From UBA10908 sp964608965 (GTDB taxonomy: Bacteria; Bacillota; Clostridia; Peptostreptococcales; Anaerovoracaceae), in the NCBI GenBank assembly GCA_964608965.1, contig CAZSPZ010000021.1, positions 1-31,058 on the forward strand: 31,058 bases of DNA. The letters run 5' to 3'. The notes under the pieces were generated by a model. The model ran no database searches and was not told the origin of the DNA. It saw nothing but the letters and a program-made list of their open reading frames with translations. Positions 8,730 through 16,909 of this stretch are shown here, piece after piece. Both the position numbers and the translations under genes were made by a program. Each line of letters opens with the position of its first letter. The stretch's first letter is position 1.

Positions 8730-8759
8730 ATTATACTATAAGTGAACACCTTAATGCAA
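8730..8759 (-). promoter_or_regulatory. promoter of the aldolase-kinase operon
   Basis: On the minus strand, -35 TTGCAT (8754-8759), an 18-base spacer and a perfect -10 TATAAT (8730-8735). Transcription would begin near 8723, giving a leader of about 42 bases before the aldolase ATG. Confidence 0.75.
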
Positions 8760-8776
8760 ATTTGAACAACTGTTCA
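8743..8776. promoter_or_regulatory. probable operator: TGAACA palindrome plus extra half-site
   Basis: TGAACAACTGTTCA (8763-8776) is a perfect inverted repeat just upstream of the -35 box. A third TGAACA copy (8743-8748) lies inside the spacer between -35 and -10. This is the layout of a regulated promoter. No regulator gene adjoins it, so the binding protein is unknown; half-sites of this kind are used by several GntR- and LacI-type regulators. Confidence 0.65.
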
Positions 8777-8818
8777 CCCTATGTATATATAAAAGACGCT
8801 TTCAAAACCCCGGATAGC

Positions 8819-9256
8819 CTAATATCCCAAGTCTTTTAGGAGTTTTATGGTGTTATCGATAATATTGGGACATATATCCCTGAATAATCCCAATTCTTTT
8901 GCCTTGGCTCTGTTGTCTCCGACAGAAGTATCTATGCCCAATATATCCCGACACGCTATGCATCCGTACATTTCCAGAAATGCAGCGGAAACCTGGCGCT
9001 CTTTCTCATCGCAAAGGGCCTTGGCTTCAAAATCAGCCGGATCCGCCGTTCCATATTTTAAACCTACGACCAATAAAGCGGCAAGTAAGACGCCGCATGT
9101 CTCCCCTATTCGCATGCCACCGCCCAGCGCCCCGCTTATCCGGAGCCCGAAATCTTTGTCCATGCCATAGTCCGTACAAAATACGCTGAATACTTTTTGT
9201 GAACAGTTAAATGTCTGAATTTCCGGTGCGCTTGCTGTCTGTGCTTTTTCTTTCAT
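8819..9256 (-). CDS. C_GCAxxG_C_C family redox protein
   Basis: A small cysteine-rich protein of 145 residues from the ATG at 9256. It shows the family's spaced pattern: Cys18 in FNCSQ, GGGMRIGETCGVLLAALLVVG with Cys54, YGCIACRDILG with Cys99 and Cys102, and Cys129 before Pro. The family (Pfam PF09719) is common in anaerobes and is thought to be redox-active, but its substrate is not established. A longer form from a TTG at 9289 is possible. I prefer ATG 9256 because the promoter at 9306-9334 puts transcription start near 9299, leaving only about 10 bases before the TTG, and GAGG lies nine bases before the ATG. It stands alone: the aldolase operon downstream has its own promoter, and the lipid kinase upstream is divergent. 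Confidence 0.85.
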   Translation of the reverse strand: MKEKAQTASAPEIQTFNCSQKVFSVFCTDYGMDKDFGLRISGALGGGMRIGETCGVLLAALLVVGLKYGTADPADFEAKALCDEKERQVSAAFLEMYGCIACRDILGIDTSVGDNRAKAKELGLFRDICPNIIDNTIKLLKDLGY

Positions 9257-9305
9257 TAAATTTTGCCTCGTTTCATAGAATTTCGCCAAAGCTATTCAAT
9301 TGGTT

Positions 9306-9334
9306 ATTATAATGCAGAAAGCTTGATTTTGCAA
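9306..9334 (-). promoter_or_regulatory. promoter of the C_GCAxxG_C_C gene
   Basis: Minus-strand -35 TTGCAA (9329-9334), 17-base spacer, -10 TATAAT (9306-9311). The -35 box directly abuts the -35 box of the divergent plus-strand promoter. Confidence 0.75.
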
Positions 9335-9351
9335 GCAAACCACAGTATACT
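9323..9351 (+). promoter_or_regulatory. promoter of the lipid kinase-phosphoesterase pair
   Basis: Plus-strand -35 TTGATT (9323-9328), 17-base spacer, -10 TATACT (9346-9351). Transcription would start near 9358, 43 bases before the ATG at 9401. Confidence 0.7.
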
Positions 9352-9400
9352 AATATCTCAGTAAAGCTTATAAACAGCACCGATAAGGAAAATAAGTCTC

Positions 9401-10288
9401 ATGAAAAAAATGCTCTTTATTACAAATCCCGTAGCAGGAAAACTTTCTGCCAGAACGGACCTTTTTGACATCATCCATACATTTTGCCAGGCAGGTTATA
9501 AGGTCACAACAGAAATCACCTTGGAAAGAGGCCATGGTACCCGATTGGCAAAGAATGCCTATATCGAAGGGTACGATCTTGTGGTCTGCTGCGGTGGAGA
9601 CGGAACACTCAACGAAGTGGTCACAGGCCTTCTAAAAGCAGGCGGCAAACTGCCGTTAGGATATATCCCCGCAGGAAGTACGAACGATTTTGCCAGAACA
9701 CTTAAGCTGAACCTTAATCCCGTACAGGCAGCTGTTGCCATTACCCAGGAAAACGCCTGTACAATAGACATCGGACGGTTCAACAGAGAAAAGTATTTTA
9801 CTTATATTGCTTCATTCGGAGCATTTTCTGCTGTCGCCTATAATGCGTCCCAGGATGCAAAAAATTCATGGGGACATCTTGCATATCTCATTGAAGGTCT
9901 CAAAGACCTTGCACATATAAAGCCGTATAACATCAAAGTGAATGCGGACGGACGCGAATTGGAAGGTGAATATATTTTCGGATCGGTCACAAACACGACT
10001 TCCGTAGCCGGTATTGTAAAGTTGAAATCTTCTGTCGTGGATTTGCGTGACGGATTATTCGAGGTAACTCTCGTTAAAAACCCCAAAAACCCCTTGGATC
10101 TTAACAAAATCGTCGCCGGCGTTACAAACGCAAATTTTGACAATGATATGTTCGAGTTCTTTAAGGCAAAGGATATTGATTTTATCATGCCAAAAAATAT
10201 TTCATGGGCGCTGGACGGCGAAAAAGCAGAAGGCGGTAAAAGTGTACACATAAGAAATATTACGAAAACCTTAATGCTTTACATCTAA
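9401..10288 (+). CDS. YegS/DgkB-type diacylglycerol (lipid) kinase
   Basis: A 295-residue lipid kinase of the DAGK catalytic family. ITNPVAGK (7-14) is the N-terminal nucleotide loop, CCGGDGTLNE (63-72) the glycine-rich catalytic motif, and AGSTNDFART (91-100) the conserved core segment. It probably phosphorylates diacylglycerol or a related lipid alcohol at the inner membrane face, recycling lipid head-group turnover products. Length matches DgkB/YegS/BmrU. No signal peptide or membrane segment is seen. A weak AAGGA lies upstream of the ATG at rather long spacing. It is 17 bases ahead of the phosphoesterase gene, with which it should be cotranscribed. Exact lipid specificity, diacylglycerol versus another, cannot be read from sequence. 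Confidence 0.92.
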   Translation: MKKMLFITNPVAGKLSARTDLFDIIHTFCQAGYKVTTEITLERGHGTRLAKNAYIEGYDLVVCCGGDGTLNEVVTGLLKAGGKLPLGYIPAGSTNDFARTLKLNLNPVQAAVAITQENACTIDIGRFNREKYFTYIASFGAFSAVAYNASQDAKNSWGHLAYLIEGLKDLAHIKPYNIKVNADGRELEGEYIFGSVTNTTSVAGIVKLKSSVVDLRDGLFEVTLVKNPKNPLDLNKIVAGVTNANFDNDMFEFFKAKDIDFIMPKNISWALDGEKAEGGKSVHIRNITKTLMLYI

Positions 10289-10305
10289 ATGCTGAGAGTA
10301 AAAGA

Positions 10306-11148
10306 ATGAATACAGAAAAAATCATAATAAACATAGGACTCGGAAAACCCATAAAAATCCTTCAGGTGACAGATTGTCATCTTGCATACACAGACGAGCG
10401 GGACACCCCAAAAGCCAGAGAGAAATGCGCGCGGAAATATAAAAACTTTTTGGCCGAAAACGGCGGAATCGATCTTCGGCAACGCTTTAGGGATATTTTG
10501 CGGTTAATGGATCACTATGCCGCCACGGTTTTTACCGGAGACATTATAGATTGCCCATCCCCTCTCAATCTGGAGATTTTAGAAGAAGAATTGGCAGGAA
10601 AAGATTTTCTTTACGCCTGCGGAAACCACGACTGTTACGTTTACGATTTAGACAGCGGCACAAGAGAAGGACAACTCGAATATCTGCCTGCCTTATGTAC
10701 TGCAATAGGACGAGATGCAACTTTTGATTCGAAGGAAGTCGGCGGAGTCAATCTGGTAGCGATGGATGACGCTTTCTATAATTTTACCGATGAACAAAAG
10801 ACAAAACTGCTTCAGGAAATTAAAAAGCAACTGCCTATTCTCATTTTTCTCCATGCTCCGCTTTATCACCCGGACATCGCCTCGCCTTCTTGGCAGCGAT
10901 GGGAATCGTTGATGATGACAGGTTGCCCGAAAGATGTCATCGCATTCTACGGAGAAACCGATCCGCAAATGCAAGCGACACAAACGACACGAGACGTTCT
11001 TGATATTATCGGGAATGAGCCGCTCATCAAAGCCGTTTTCGCCGCCCATACCCACTTTAAACACGAAGGCATCGCTCACTGCGGTAAAATGCAATATGTT
11101 GCAGAGAGCGCTTATTTGGGTCATCTGACGGAAATCGAAGTCCTATAA
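10306..11148 (+). CDS. calcineurin-like metallophosphoesterase
   Basis: A 280-residue protein with the full set of dinuclear metal motifs: DCH (Asp23, His25), GDIID (78-82), GNHD (106-109), LHAP (His183) and AHTH (His248, His250). It should hydrolyse a phosphomonoester or phosphodiester in the cytoplasm, as no signal peptide is visible. The family includes UDP-sugar, nucleotide and phospholipid phosphodiesterases; substrate is not predictable. It follows the lipid kinase closely and ends just before a strong bidirectional terminator, so the two form a two-gene unit. A shared role in lipid or phosphate-ester turnover is an inference from pairing only. Confidence 0.9.
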   Translation: MNTEKIIINIGLGKPIKILQVTDCHLAYTDERDTPKAREKCARKYKNFLAENGGIDLRQRFRDILRLMDHYAATVFTGDIIDCPSPLNLEILEEELAGKDFLYACGNHDCYVYDLDSGTREGQLEYLPALCTAIGRDATFDSKEVGGVNLVAMDDAFYNFTDEQKTKLLQEIKKQLPILIFLHAPLYHPDIASPSWQRWESLMMTGCPKDVIAFYGETDPQMQATQTTRDVLDIIGNEPLIKAVFAAHTHFKHEGIAHCGKMQYVAESAYLGHLTEIEVL

Positions 11149-11173
11149 AAAACCTATTGCTTTTCTATAAAAC

Positions 11174-11206
11174 AAAACCCTGCAAGTGAACCTTGCAGGG
11201 TTTTTT
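11174..11206. terminator. bidirectional terminator between convergent operons
   Basis: Perfect 13-base arms AAAACCCTGCAAG (11174-11186) and CTTGCAGGGTTTT (11192-11204) around a 5-base loop. A T-run follows on the plus strand and a T-rich stretch on the minus strand. It serves the phosphoesterase (+) and the permease (-). Confidence 0.92.
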
Positions 11207-11252
11207 ATCGGAACTGCGTTCCGACGAAATCAACTTAGCTTTTCCTTTTAAA

Positions 11253-12773
11253 TCACTCCACGGCCGCGGCTGTAGTTTCCGGGAGCTCTTGCGGCGACTG
11301 CGCGACGGCTTTCTTATCTGCGTCTTTTCCAAACTTAGGTTTGGATTTCCATGCGTGCATCGCAAGGGATAAAGCGATGACGCCGTAGCAAATGAACACG
11401 CGGAAATATTCGCCGATCATCGAACTGCCGAACACCGTGCTGGCAGAAAGCGGAGCTACCACGAACAGTGTGTGGAATAAGAACACACCGAGAATAGCTT
11501 GTTTATTGTTGGCCTGCTGCACACTTGCACCGCCGACCAGCAGTGCGGCGATAGCGTATTGTCCGCACATCGTGTGCGCGCCATACGTGGCAAACGTGCC
11601 CATATTTTGCAAATAAATGATTTGTCCCCATGCGGCCAGCGTTGTAGACATACACATCGCTATAATACGCGTGCGGTTAACATTGATTCCCGCGGCATTC
11701 GCAACCGTACGGCTTTGTCCGACGGTTCTCATGTCCTGTCCCATCTTTGTGCTGAGCAGCCATGTGTTAAAGAAACAAAGCAGCGCAATCAAAGCATAAA
11801 TCGCGACAGGAAGATGAACAGACCAAAGCACAAGGTTAACTGCAGGGATAAAAGACAGACCAAAGATGAGTGCCGCCGCTATCATCATAGCGACATTTTT
11901 CACCATATAATTGCCTTCTGCCTTCTTGAGTTTTCCGAGAATAATTCTATAAAGTCCGAAGCCGATTGCCAAAGCACAGGCCACCGGAACACCCTTTGAA
12001 AGCTGCAGACGGTCCGTGGCCATAAACGCATTGACCACAGGGACAAACGTCAAGCCAAACAACACGGCAGAGCTGATCAAATTTTCCCTTTTGAGAGGCC
12101 GCTGTAAATTAAGCGCTTTTTTGCTGTTGGCAGCCCATACAAGCACAGACATGATAATGTAAATTAATACAAAAGCTCTTACTACCGTCAGAAGGCTGAT
12201 GGTATCAATCGAATATTTTAAATTGTCCGCAAGGTCGATTGTATTTTTTACGCCTGTACCACCTGCAATAATCAACGTCGGATTTGTAACAGGTATCACT
12301 CCGCCTATAAGAAACAGGAAGAAAAACTGATACAGTCCGTCTGCAAAATAGGCAAGAATCAAACCGGTAATCATTTCCGCGCCTTTTGTCTTATTATAGA
12401 GCTTGCCGACAAGCCACCCGAAAAATATCGCGATAGGCGTTGCCATCACCACACAAATCAGAAGTCCCGGAATTCCGGAATAACCCCAGTACACTGTCCA
12501 GAAAATAGCAATCTGTGCAGCCATTGCACCTACAACAATACCAAAGTTCAGTCCCAAACCGGCAAGAACCGGTATAATCAAAGCTAAAACAAGAAAGGTA
12601 TTTCGTCCGAATCGTGTAAAAACTTCCACAACGGTGTAGGATACAGGTTTTCCGGTTGTAAAAATACCGAAAGCACAAAGGATGACGAACATCAGCACAA
12701 CTTTATTCGCATATAAGGCCTTGAACCAATTGACGGCATTGTCTTTCATGTAGCCCGCATAATCATTCTTCAT
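11253..12773 (-). CDS. ABC transporter permease 2 (BMP/ribose type), enlarged
   Basis: A 506-residue integral membrane protein of the branched-chain amino acid/ribose-type permease family (BPD_transp_2). The ATG at 12773 has AGGGGGTG upstream; a GTG nine bases earlier is less likely. It overlaps the stop of permease 1, so translation is coupled. The family core is clear: RNTFLVLALIIPVLAGLGLNFGIVVG near the N-terminus and TKMGQDMRTVGQSRTVANAAGINV toward the end. Compared with permease 1 (360 residues) it has about 120 extra residues between the segments LVWAANSK and LLSTKMGQD. That extra part holds two similar hydrophobic units, FGLTFVPVVNAF (residues about 239-250) and FGLSFIPAVNLV (about 304-315). 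The C-terminus is polar, with a Lys-rich then Ala/Glu-rich tail. It should form the heteromeric channel with permease 1. Confidence 0.9.
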   Translation of the reverse strand: MKNDYAGYMKDNAVNWFKALYANKVVLMFVILCAFGIFTTGKPVSYTVVEVFTRFGRNTFLVLALIIPVLAGLGLNFGIVVGAMAAQIAIFWTVYWGYSGIPGLLICVVMATPIAIFFGWLVGKLYNKTKGAEMITGLILAYFADGLYQFFFLFLIGGVIPVTNPTLIIAGGTGVKNTIDLADNLKYSIDTISLLTVVRAFVLIYIIMSVLVWAANSKKALNLQRPLKRENLISSAVLFGLTFVPVVNAFMATDRLQLSKGVPVACALAIGFGLYRIILGKLKKAEGNYMVKNVAMMIAAALIFGLSFIPAVNLVLWSVHLPVAIYALIALLCFFNTWLLSTKMGQDMRTVGQSRTVANAAGINVNRTRIIAMCMSTTLAAWGQIIYLQNMGTFATYGAHTMCGQYAIAALLVGGASVQQANNKQAILGVFLFHTLFVVAPLSASTVFGSSMIGEYFRVFICYGVIALSLAMHAWKSKPKFGKDADKKAVAQSPQELPETTAAAVE

Positions 12774-13845
12774 TGGACGCACCCCCTTTTGCTTTTGTCA
12801 ATGCGTAAATAATAATTCCGTTTGATATGATGATACGCATAATATCCGAAAGGTCCGTGCCTACAAAAATCTTGTTGGCAACAGGCAGTGCTATAACCAA
12901 AATTCCCTGGAATAAAAACGTTCCGACGACAACATGGCTTATTCTGGCATACCTTGTGGTTGCGCCTCCGATTAAAACCGCAGCTACACAAGCAAACCCC
13001 ATCATCAGAGGCGCGTTGTACATCTGTAAAAATCCGAAAGTTTGAGCGTAAACAACAATTCCCACGGCTCCAAGCGCAGTGGAAACAGCTGTTCCTAGAA
13101 TGCGCATTTTGTCTACATTAATGCCGCTGGCTCTTGCAAATACAGGATTTGCACCGGCAGCGCTCATGGCTTTGCCAGTCTTGCTTTTCATAAAGAGATA
13201 AACGATGTAGCACATGATAAAGAAAAACAACAACAATCCGGTAGGTACATACAATCCGGTGCTGCCTTCGCCCATCAAATAAAACCCGCCGGCCTTGTTG
13301 AGCACTTCTCCGAAGCTGGAAGCTAAATTGATCGTCGTACGAGCTCCCTCTCCGCCGATGGGCCAATTGATCTCTCCGTTCTTAAACGGCAAGGCAACCC
13401 ACCAGATATTCATAAAGGCGATGGCTGAAAATCCGACATAAGTAGAAACGGTCATTTCCGAACCCTTTACTTTGTTGAGCAGTACACCGTAACCCGCGCC
13501 CACCAACGATGCAAATATCACGCTGATAATGATGGCCGCAGTGATTGCGCCCCAAGGACCTATGGAAGCTGCCATATCGAATTCAATGACGATCAAAGAT
13601 CCCAAAAGACCGCTGACAATGCCCAGGCTGACCCCGAAGTTGGGTCCGATACCGCATTGTATGCCGGGAATCATCGCAAGGACAAGAACGCCGAACATTC
13701 CCCATCTGCGAAGTACGCTTCCAAACAGTGCAGGAAGGCCAAGTCCGTAATGTGAAGCACCAAACACAACCAGGATGAAGAAAGCGAAGATAATAATTCG
13801 AGGTAAACCAATCGCTTTTAAAGCCGATATCACTTTGCTTTTCAT
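12763..13845 (-). CDS. ABC transporter permease 1 (BMP/ribose type)
   Basis: A 360-residue membrane protein of ordinary length for BPD_transp_2 permeases. Repeated hydrophobic helices surround RWGMFGVLVLAMIPGIQCGIGPNFGVSLG and the cytoplasmic coupling segment MKSKTGKAMSAAGANPVFARASGINV. It pairs with permease 2 to form the membrane channel of the importer. The start ATG overlaps the ATPase stop in an ATGA arrangement, and AGGAGG precedes it, so it is translated with the ATPase. Its family imports sugars or nucleosides in characterised cases. Here the binding protein is of the DUF3798 type, so the cargo is unknown. Confidence 0.92.
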   Translation of the reverse strand: MKSKVISALKAIGLPRIIIFAFFILVVFGASHYGLGLPALFGSVLRRWGMFGVLVLAMIPGIQCGIGPNFGVSLGIVSGLLGSLIVIEFDMAASIGPWGAITAAIIISVIFASLVGAGYGVLLNKVKGSEMTVSTYVGFSAIAFMNIWWVALPFKNGEINWPIGGEGARTTINLASSFGEVLNKAGGFYLMGEGSTGLYVPTGLLLFFFIMCYIVYLFMKSKTGKAMSAAGANPVFARASGINVDKMRILGTAVSTALGAVGIVVYAQTFGFLQMYNAPLMMGFACVAAVLIGGATTRYARISHVVVGTFLFQGILVIALPVANKIFVGTDLSDIMRIIISNGIIIYALTKAKGGASNEE

Positions 13846-15440
13846 TGTTTTTCGCCTCCTTCCTTATAACCTGCCATCGCAAGCCCAAATTCTGCATCTG
13901 AATCTTCGGGCAGCATGATTCGTGCAATTTTGCCTTCCGATACGATGGCAATACGGTCACATATGCTGCGAAGTTCGTTTAACTCAGAGCTGACGATGAT
14001 AACGGTCATGCCCTGTTCCCTGTTTAATTTTGCAAGAAGTTCAATAACGAGCTTCTTTGCTCCGATATCGATTCCCCTCGTCGGTTCGGAAACCATCATC
14101 AATTTTGGATTGAGTGTCAAGGCGCGGGTCAGACATACTTTTTGCTGATTTCCACCCGAAAGCGCGCCCACTCTTTGTGCGGCGCTCGTACACCGGATAT
14201 CCAGTCGTTTGATCATTTCATTTGCATGTTCCCGGCTTTTTTTAGAATCATACAGTTTACCGAAGCCAATATTTTTAAGGTAAGCACCATTGATTTGCAT
14301 AGCTGAAAATACCATGTTCTGCTCAATGGATTCTTCCAGAAGAAGTCCTACGCCACGTCTGTCTTCGGATACAAAGCCGATACCCTTTTTCAAGGCATCT
14401 CCGAGGATTCCGGGATTTATGGTCTGGCCATCCAGTTTAATTTCACCTTCTGCATCATAAAGACCCATGATTCCGTTTGGAATGCCTAATTTACCTTGGC
14501 CGGCGAGCCCTCCGATGCCGAAGATCTCTCCTCTCCTGACATCCAGATCAACTCCTTTTACTTTTTCTCCGGGCATGTCGACATAATAATCCCGAAGGCT
14601 CAACATGATATCGTCTTCGCGAAGAGTTCTGTTGTCGTCTGCATCATCCAAAAGTTTTTCTACTTTTCGACCGATCATCAGTTCGGCAATGCGAACGGCA
14701 CTTGTGTCTTTTGTATCCAGTCGATCCACAAACTGACCGTCACGTAAAATGGTCATGCTGTCTGTGACAGATATGACTTCGTCTAATCTGTGTGTGATAA
14801 ACACGATGGCAATTCCCTTGGACGCGATGACTCTCATGGCCGCAAGCAAGCGTTCGGCTTCGCTTTCGGTAAGAACCGCAGTAGGTTCGTCGAAAATCAG
14901 AAGTTTAATGCCGAATTTATCGATTTCTCTGGCGATTTCTATAAACTGCATATACCCGACGGGCAGACCTTTTACTTTGACATATTCCTCTATATTAAGC
15001 CCGATCGTATCCAGCGCCTTACGGGCGTCTTTTCCCATAGTAGCTCGATCCAGTTTTTCCAGTGACTTGCCAAAGATACGGCTTGCAATACCGGGTATCG
15101 TAATCTCTCTTCCGACTTTAATGTTTTCGGTAACGGTAAAACCGGGTATCAACATAAACTCTTGATGAACCATACCGATTCCAAGTTCCATGGCTTTTTG
15201 AGGACTGTCAATCGTGACGGCAACTCCGTCCACCTCTATTGTACCGGAAAAGCCGCCGGTATTGTGAATAACAGGCATGCCAAACAAAACGTTCATCAAT
15301 GTCGATTTACCCGCTCCGTTTTCACCCATCAGAGCATGGATCTCTCCCGGTTTAACGGATAAATTTACACCATTGAGAACGCGATTACCAAAGAACTCTT
15401 TGGTGATGCCCTCCATTTTTAATACGTATTGGGAACTCAT
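13842..15440 (-). CDS. ABC transporter double ATPase (sugar/nucleoside importer type)
   Basis: A 532-residue protein with two fused ATP-binding domains, as in RbsA, MglA and BMP-family importers. ATG 15440 follows two AGG-rich ribosome sites; an upstream in-frame ATG at 15503 lacks support. The first domain has Walker A GENGAGKST (39-47), LLIFDEPTAVL and the signature region LPVGYMQFIEIARE, which departs from the usual LSVGxxQ. The second domain has a degenerate P-loop, GLAGQGKLG, as is normal for this subfamily, with a good signature LSGGNQQK and SEPTRGIDIG. The first site is therefore likely the main ATP-hydrolysing one. It sits between the binding lipoprotein and the permeases in the transport operon. 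Confidence 0.93.
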   Translation of the reverse strand: MSSQYVLKMEGITKEFFGNRVLNGVNLSVKPGEIHALMGENGAGKSTLMNVLFGMPVIHNTGGFSGTIEVDGVAVTIDSPQKAMELGIGMVHQEFMLIPGFTVTENIKVGREITIPGIASRIFGKSLEKLDRATMGKDARKALDTIGLNIEEYVKVKGLPVGYMQFIEIAREIDKFGIKLLIFDEPTAVLTESEAERLLAAMRVIASKGIAIVFITHRLDEVISVTDSMTILRDGQFVDRLDTKDTSAVRIAELMIGRKVEKLLDDADDNRTLREDDIMLSLRDYYVDMPGEKVKGVDLDVRRGEIFGIGGLAGQGKLGIPNGIMGLYDAEGEIKLDGQTINPGILGDALKKGIGFVSEDRRGVGLLLEESIEQNMVFSAMQINGAYLKNIGFGKLYDSKKSREHANEMIKRLDIRCTSAAQRVGALSGGNQQKVCLTRALTLNPKLMMVSEPTRGIDIGAKKLVIELLAKLNREQGMTVIIVSSELNELRSICDRIAIVSEGKIARIMLPEDSDAEFGLAMAGYKEGGEKQ

Positions 15441-15522
15441 AGGCCTCCCAATCCTCCTTTCGATATTGATGCATAAAAAAGCATCAGCGAAATGGAATAA
15501 CAAACAGGATAAATACAGTCAG

Positions 15523-15555
15523 AAAGTGCCTACAGAATTACCCGTAGGCACTTTT
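15523..15555 (-). terminator. hairpin between binding-protein and ATPase genes
   Basis: Perfect 11-base arms AAAGTGCCTAC (15523-15533) and GTAGGCACTTT (15544-15554). The minus-strand T-run is short (TTTCTGACTG). It is probably a partial terminator or mRNA-stabilising stem that keeps binding-protein mRNA in excess over the rest of the operon. Confidence 0.65.
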
Positions 15556-15608
15556 GAATCATTTAATTGGTTTGAGCCTTGCGACTCAGAAAGATATTTT
15601 CGTACTCT

Positions 15609-16739
15609 TTAAAAATCATAGAACGGGCAAAGTATCATGTAGAAATTCTTAAGTTCGCCGGCTGCTTCGTCTTTGAAATACGAAACTTGCATGCTCTCGC
15701 CGCCTACTGCTTTAAGTTTTTCCAAAAGGACTTCTTCGTCTAATGGGGCCGATGTTTCGCCTTCGCAGAATGCGATAGCATATTCAACGCCGGCTTCGAT
15801 CATCAGCATGTTAACAGGAATTGCCCATGTGGACATTCTTCCGGTGTTTCCATATTCTGCGACCTTTGCTTTAATTGCTTCCAACATCCAAGCTACATCG
15901 CCTTCGTGGCCGGCTACGTCAATTCCGAATGCCGACGGATAGCCATGATAGGGAGAAGGACAGCACTGTTGCGGGAATATTGCTTTCTGTTCTGCAACGG
16001 TTCTGATTAACGGTTCCTGCATTGCGCAGTTTGTGCTGAAGAATGCTGTGTCTACGCCATATTCGGCAACGAGTGCGGGAACATTTTCGATGATCCACTG
16101 CTGTGCGCCGGATACGCCTGCATCGCCTGTTGGATCGGGTGCTGTAGCTTCTACATACTCGATGCCAAGGCTTTCGCAAGTGGAGATAAAGAGTTCTCTA
16201 CGTGCTGCGATGGTAGCATAGGACAGATGACGTGCGAAGGAGATATGAACAAATGTCTTTGCTCCCTGTTTCGCGGCCTGTTCAATAATTGTAGTACCCA
16301 TGGAAATTTCATCTACCAGCAAGCAGATATCTGCTTTGCTTGCGATTGTTGCAGGGTCTTCTGCAATAACGCCGGTGATAAACAGCATGTCCGGTCTTGT
16401 TTCCCTGACTTTGTCGATAGCAGCTGCAGCGCCCGGGATTGCCTGTACAAATACAATCGCCTTTACTTCGGGGTCGCTGGCAAGGCCGACAACCTGAGCA
16501 ATCGTGGCTTCTGTTTCGGTGGAGAAATTGTCAGGATAAGTTGCGGTGACAATCATATCGCCATACTTTGCCTTAGCATTTTGGGCTGCCTGATATTCCT
16601 CTTCTCCCTGAGAAACTGTACCAGTGATGATACCGATTTTATAGGCGTCACTCTCGGGTTCAGTCCCGCCGCCGCAAGCTGCAAAGCTACCCATAACGAG
16701 TGCCAGCGCAAGCAACAAGACTACTAGTTTTTTCATCAT
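15609..16739 (-). CDS. DUF3798 substrate-binding lipoprotein
   Basis: A 376-residue exported lipoprotein. Residues 1-21 are a signal peptide (MMKKLVVLLLALALVMG...), and the lipobox SFAAC places the lipidated Cys at 22. The mature part opens with YKIGIITGTVSQGEEEY, and HISFARHLSY and QCCPSPYHGYPSAFGID recur in the family as I know it (Pfam DUF3798, PF12683). The fold should be of the periplasmic-binding-protein type. DUF3798 proteins sit beside ribose/BMP-like ABC genes in Clostridia, but I know of no established ligand. Here the gene heads ATPase and two permease genes, so it is the cargo receptor of that importer, held on the outer face of the membrane. GGAGG precedes the two adjacent ATGs (16739, 16736). 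Confidence 0.88.
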   Translation of the reverse strand: MMKKLVVLLLALALVMGSFAACGGGTEPESDAYKIGIITGTVSQGEEEYQAAQNAKAKYGDMIVTATYPDNFSTETEATIAQVVGLASDPEVKAIVFVQAIPGAAAAIDKVRETRPDMLFITGVIAEDPATIASKADICLLVDEISMGTTIIEQAAKQGAKTFVHISFARHLSYATIAARRELFISTCESLGIEYVEATAPDPTGDAGVSGAQQWIIENVPALVAEYGVDTAFFSTNCAMQEPLIRTVAEQKAIFPQQCCPSPYHGYPSAFGIDVAGHEGDVAWMLEAIKAKVAEYGNTGRMSTWAIPVNMLMIEAGVEYAIAFCEGETSAPLDEEVLLEKLKAVGGESMQVSYFKDEAAGELKNFYMILCPFYDF

Positions 16740-16825
16740 TCTTTACCTCCAAAAACTTATCAAAATTTCCGTCAAATCGTCGTTTTCGTTGAAAACTTCA
16801 AACGCTCTGACAATTCAGTGATGTC

Positions 16826-16855
16826 ATTTTACCATATGGGGCAAGCCCATTGCAA
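16826..16855 (-). promoter_or_regulatory. promoter of the DUF3798 transporter operon
   Basis: Minus-strand -35 TTGCAA (16850-16855), 18-base spacer, -10 TAAAAT (16826-16831). The spacer contains ATGGG...CCCAT, a small inverted repeat (16836-16850) that could be an operator. The leader is about 80 bases. Confidence 0.55.
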
Positions 16856-16909
16856 CAAAAACTTAACATGCCCTTAACAATCCCGACACAATTCAATGTC
16901 TGTGCGGCT

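Noticed and set aside
14749..15165. Open frame on the plus strand opposite the double ATPase
   Set aside because: Shadow frame; Ser/Ile-rich composition expected from the reverse of a coding strand, and no start signals.
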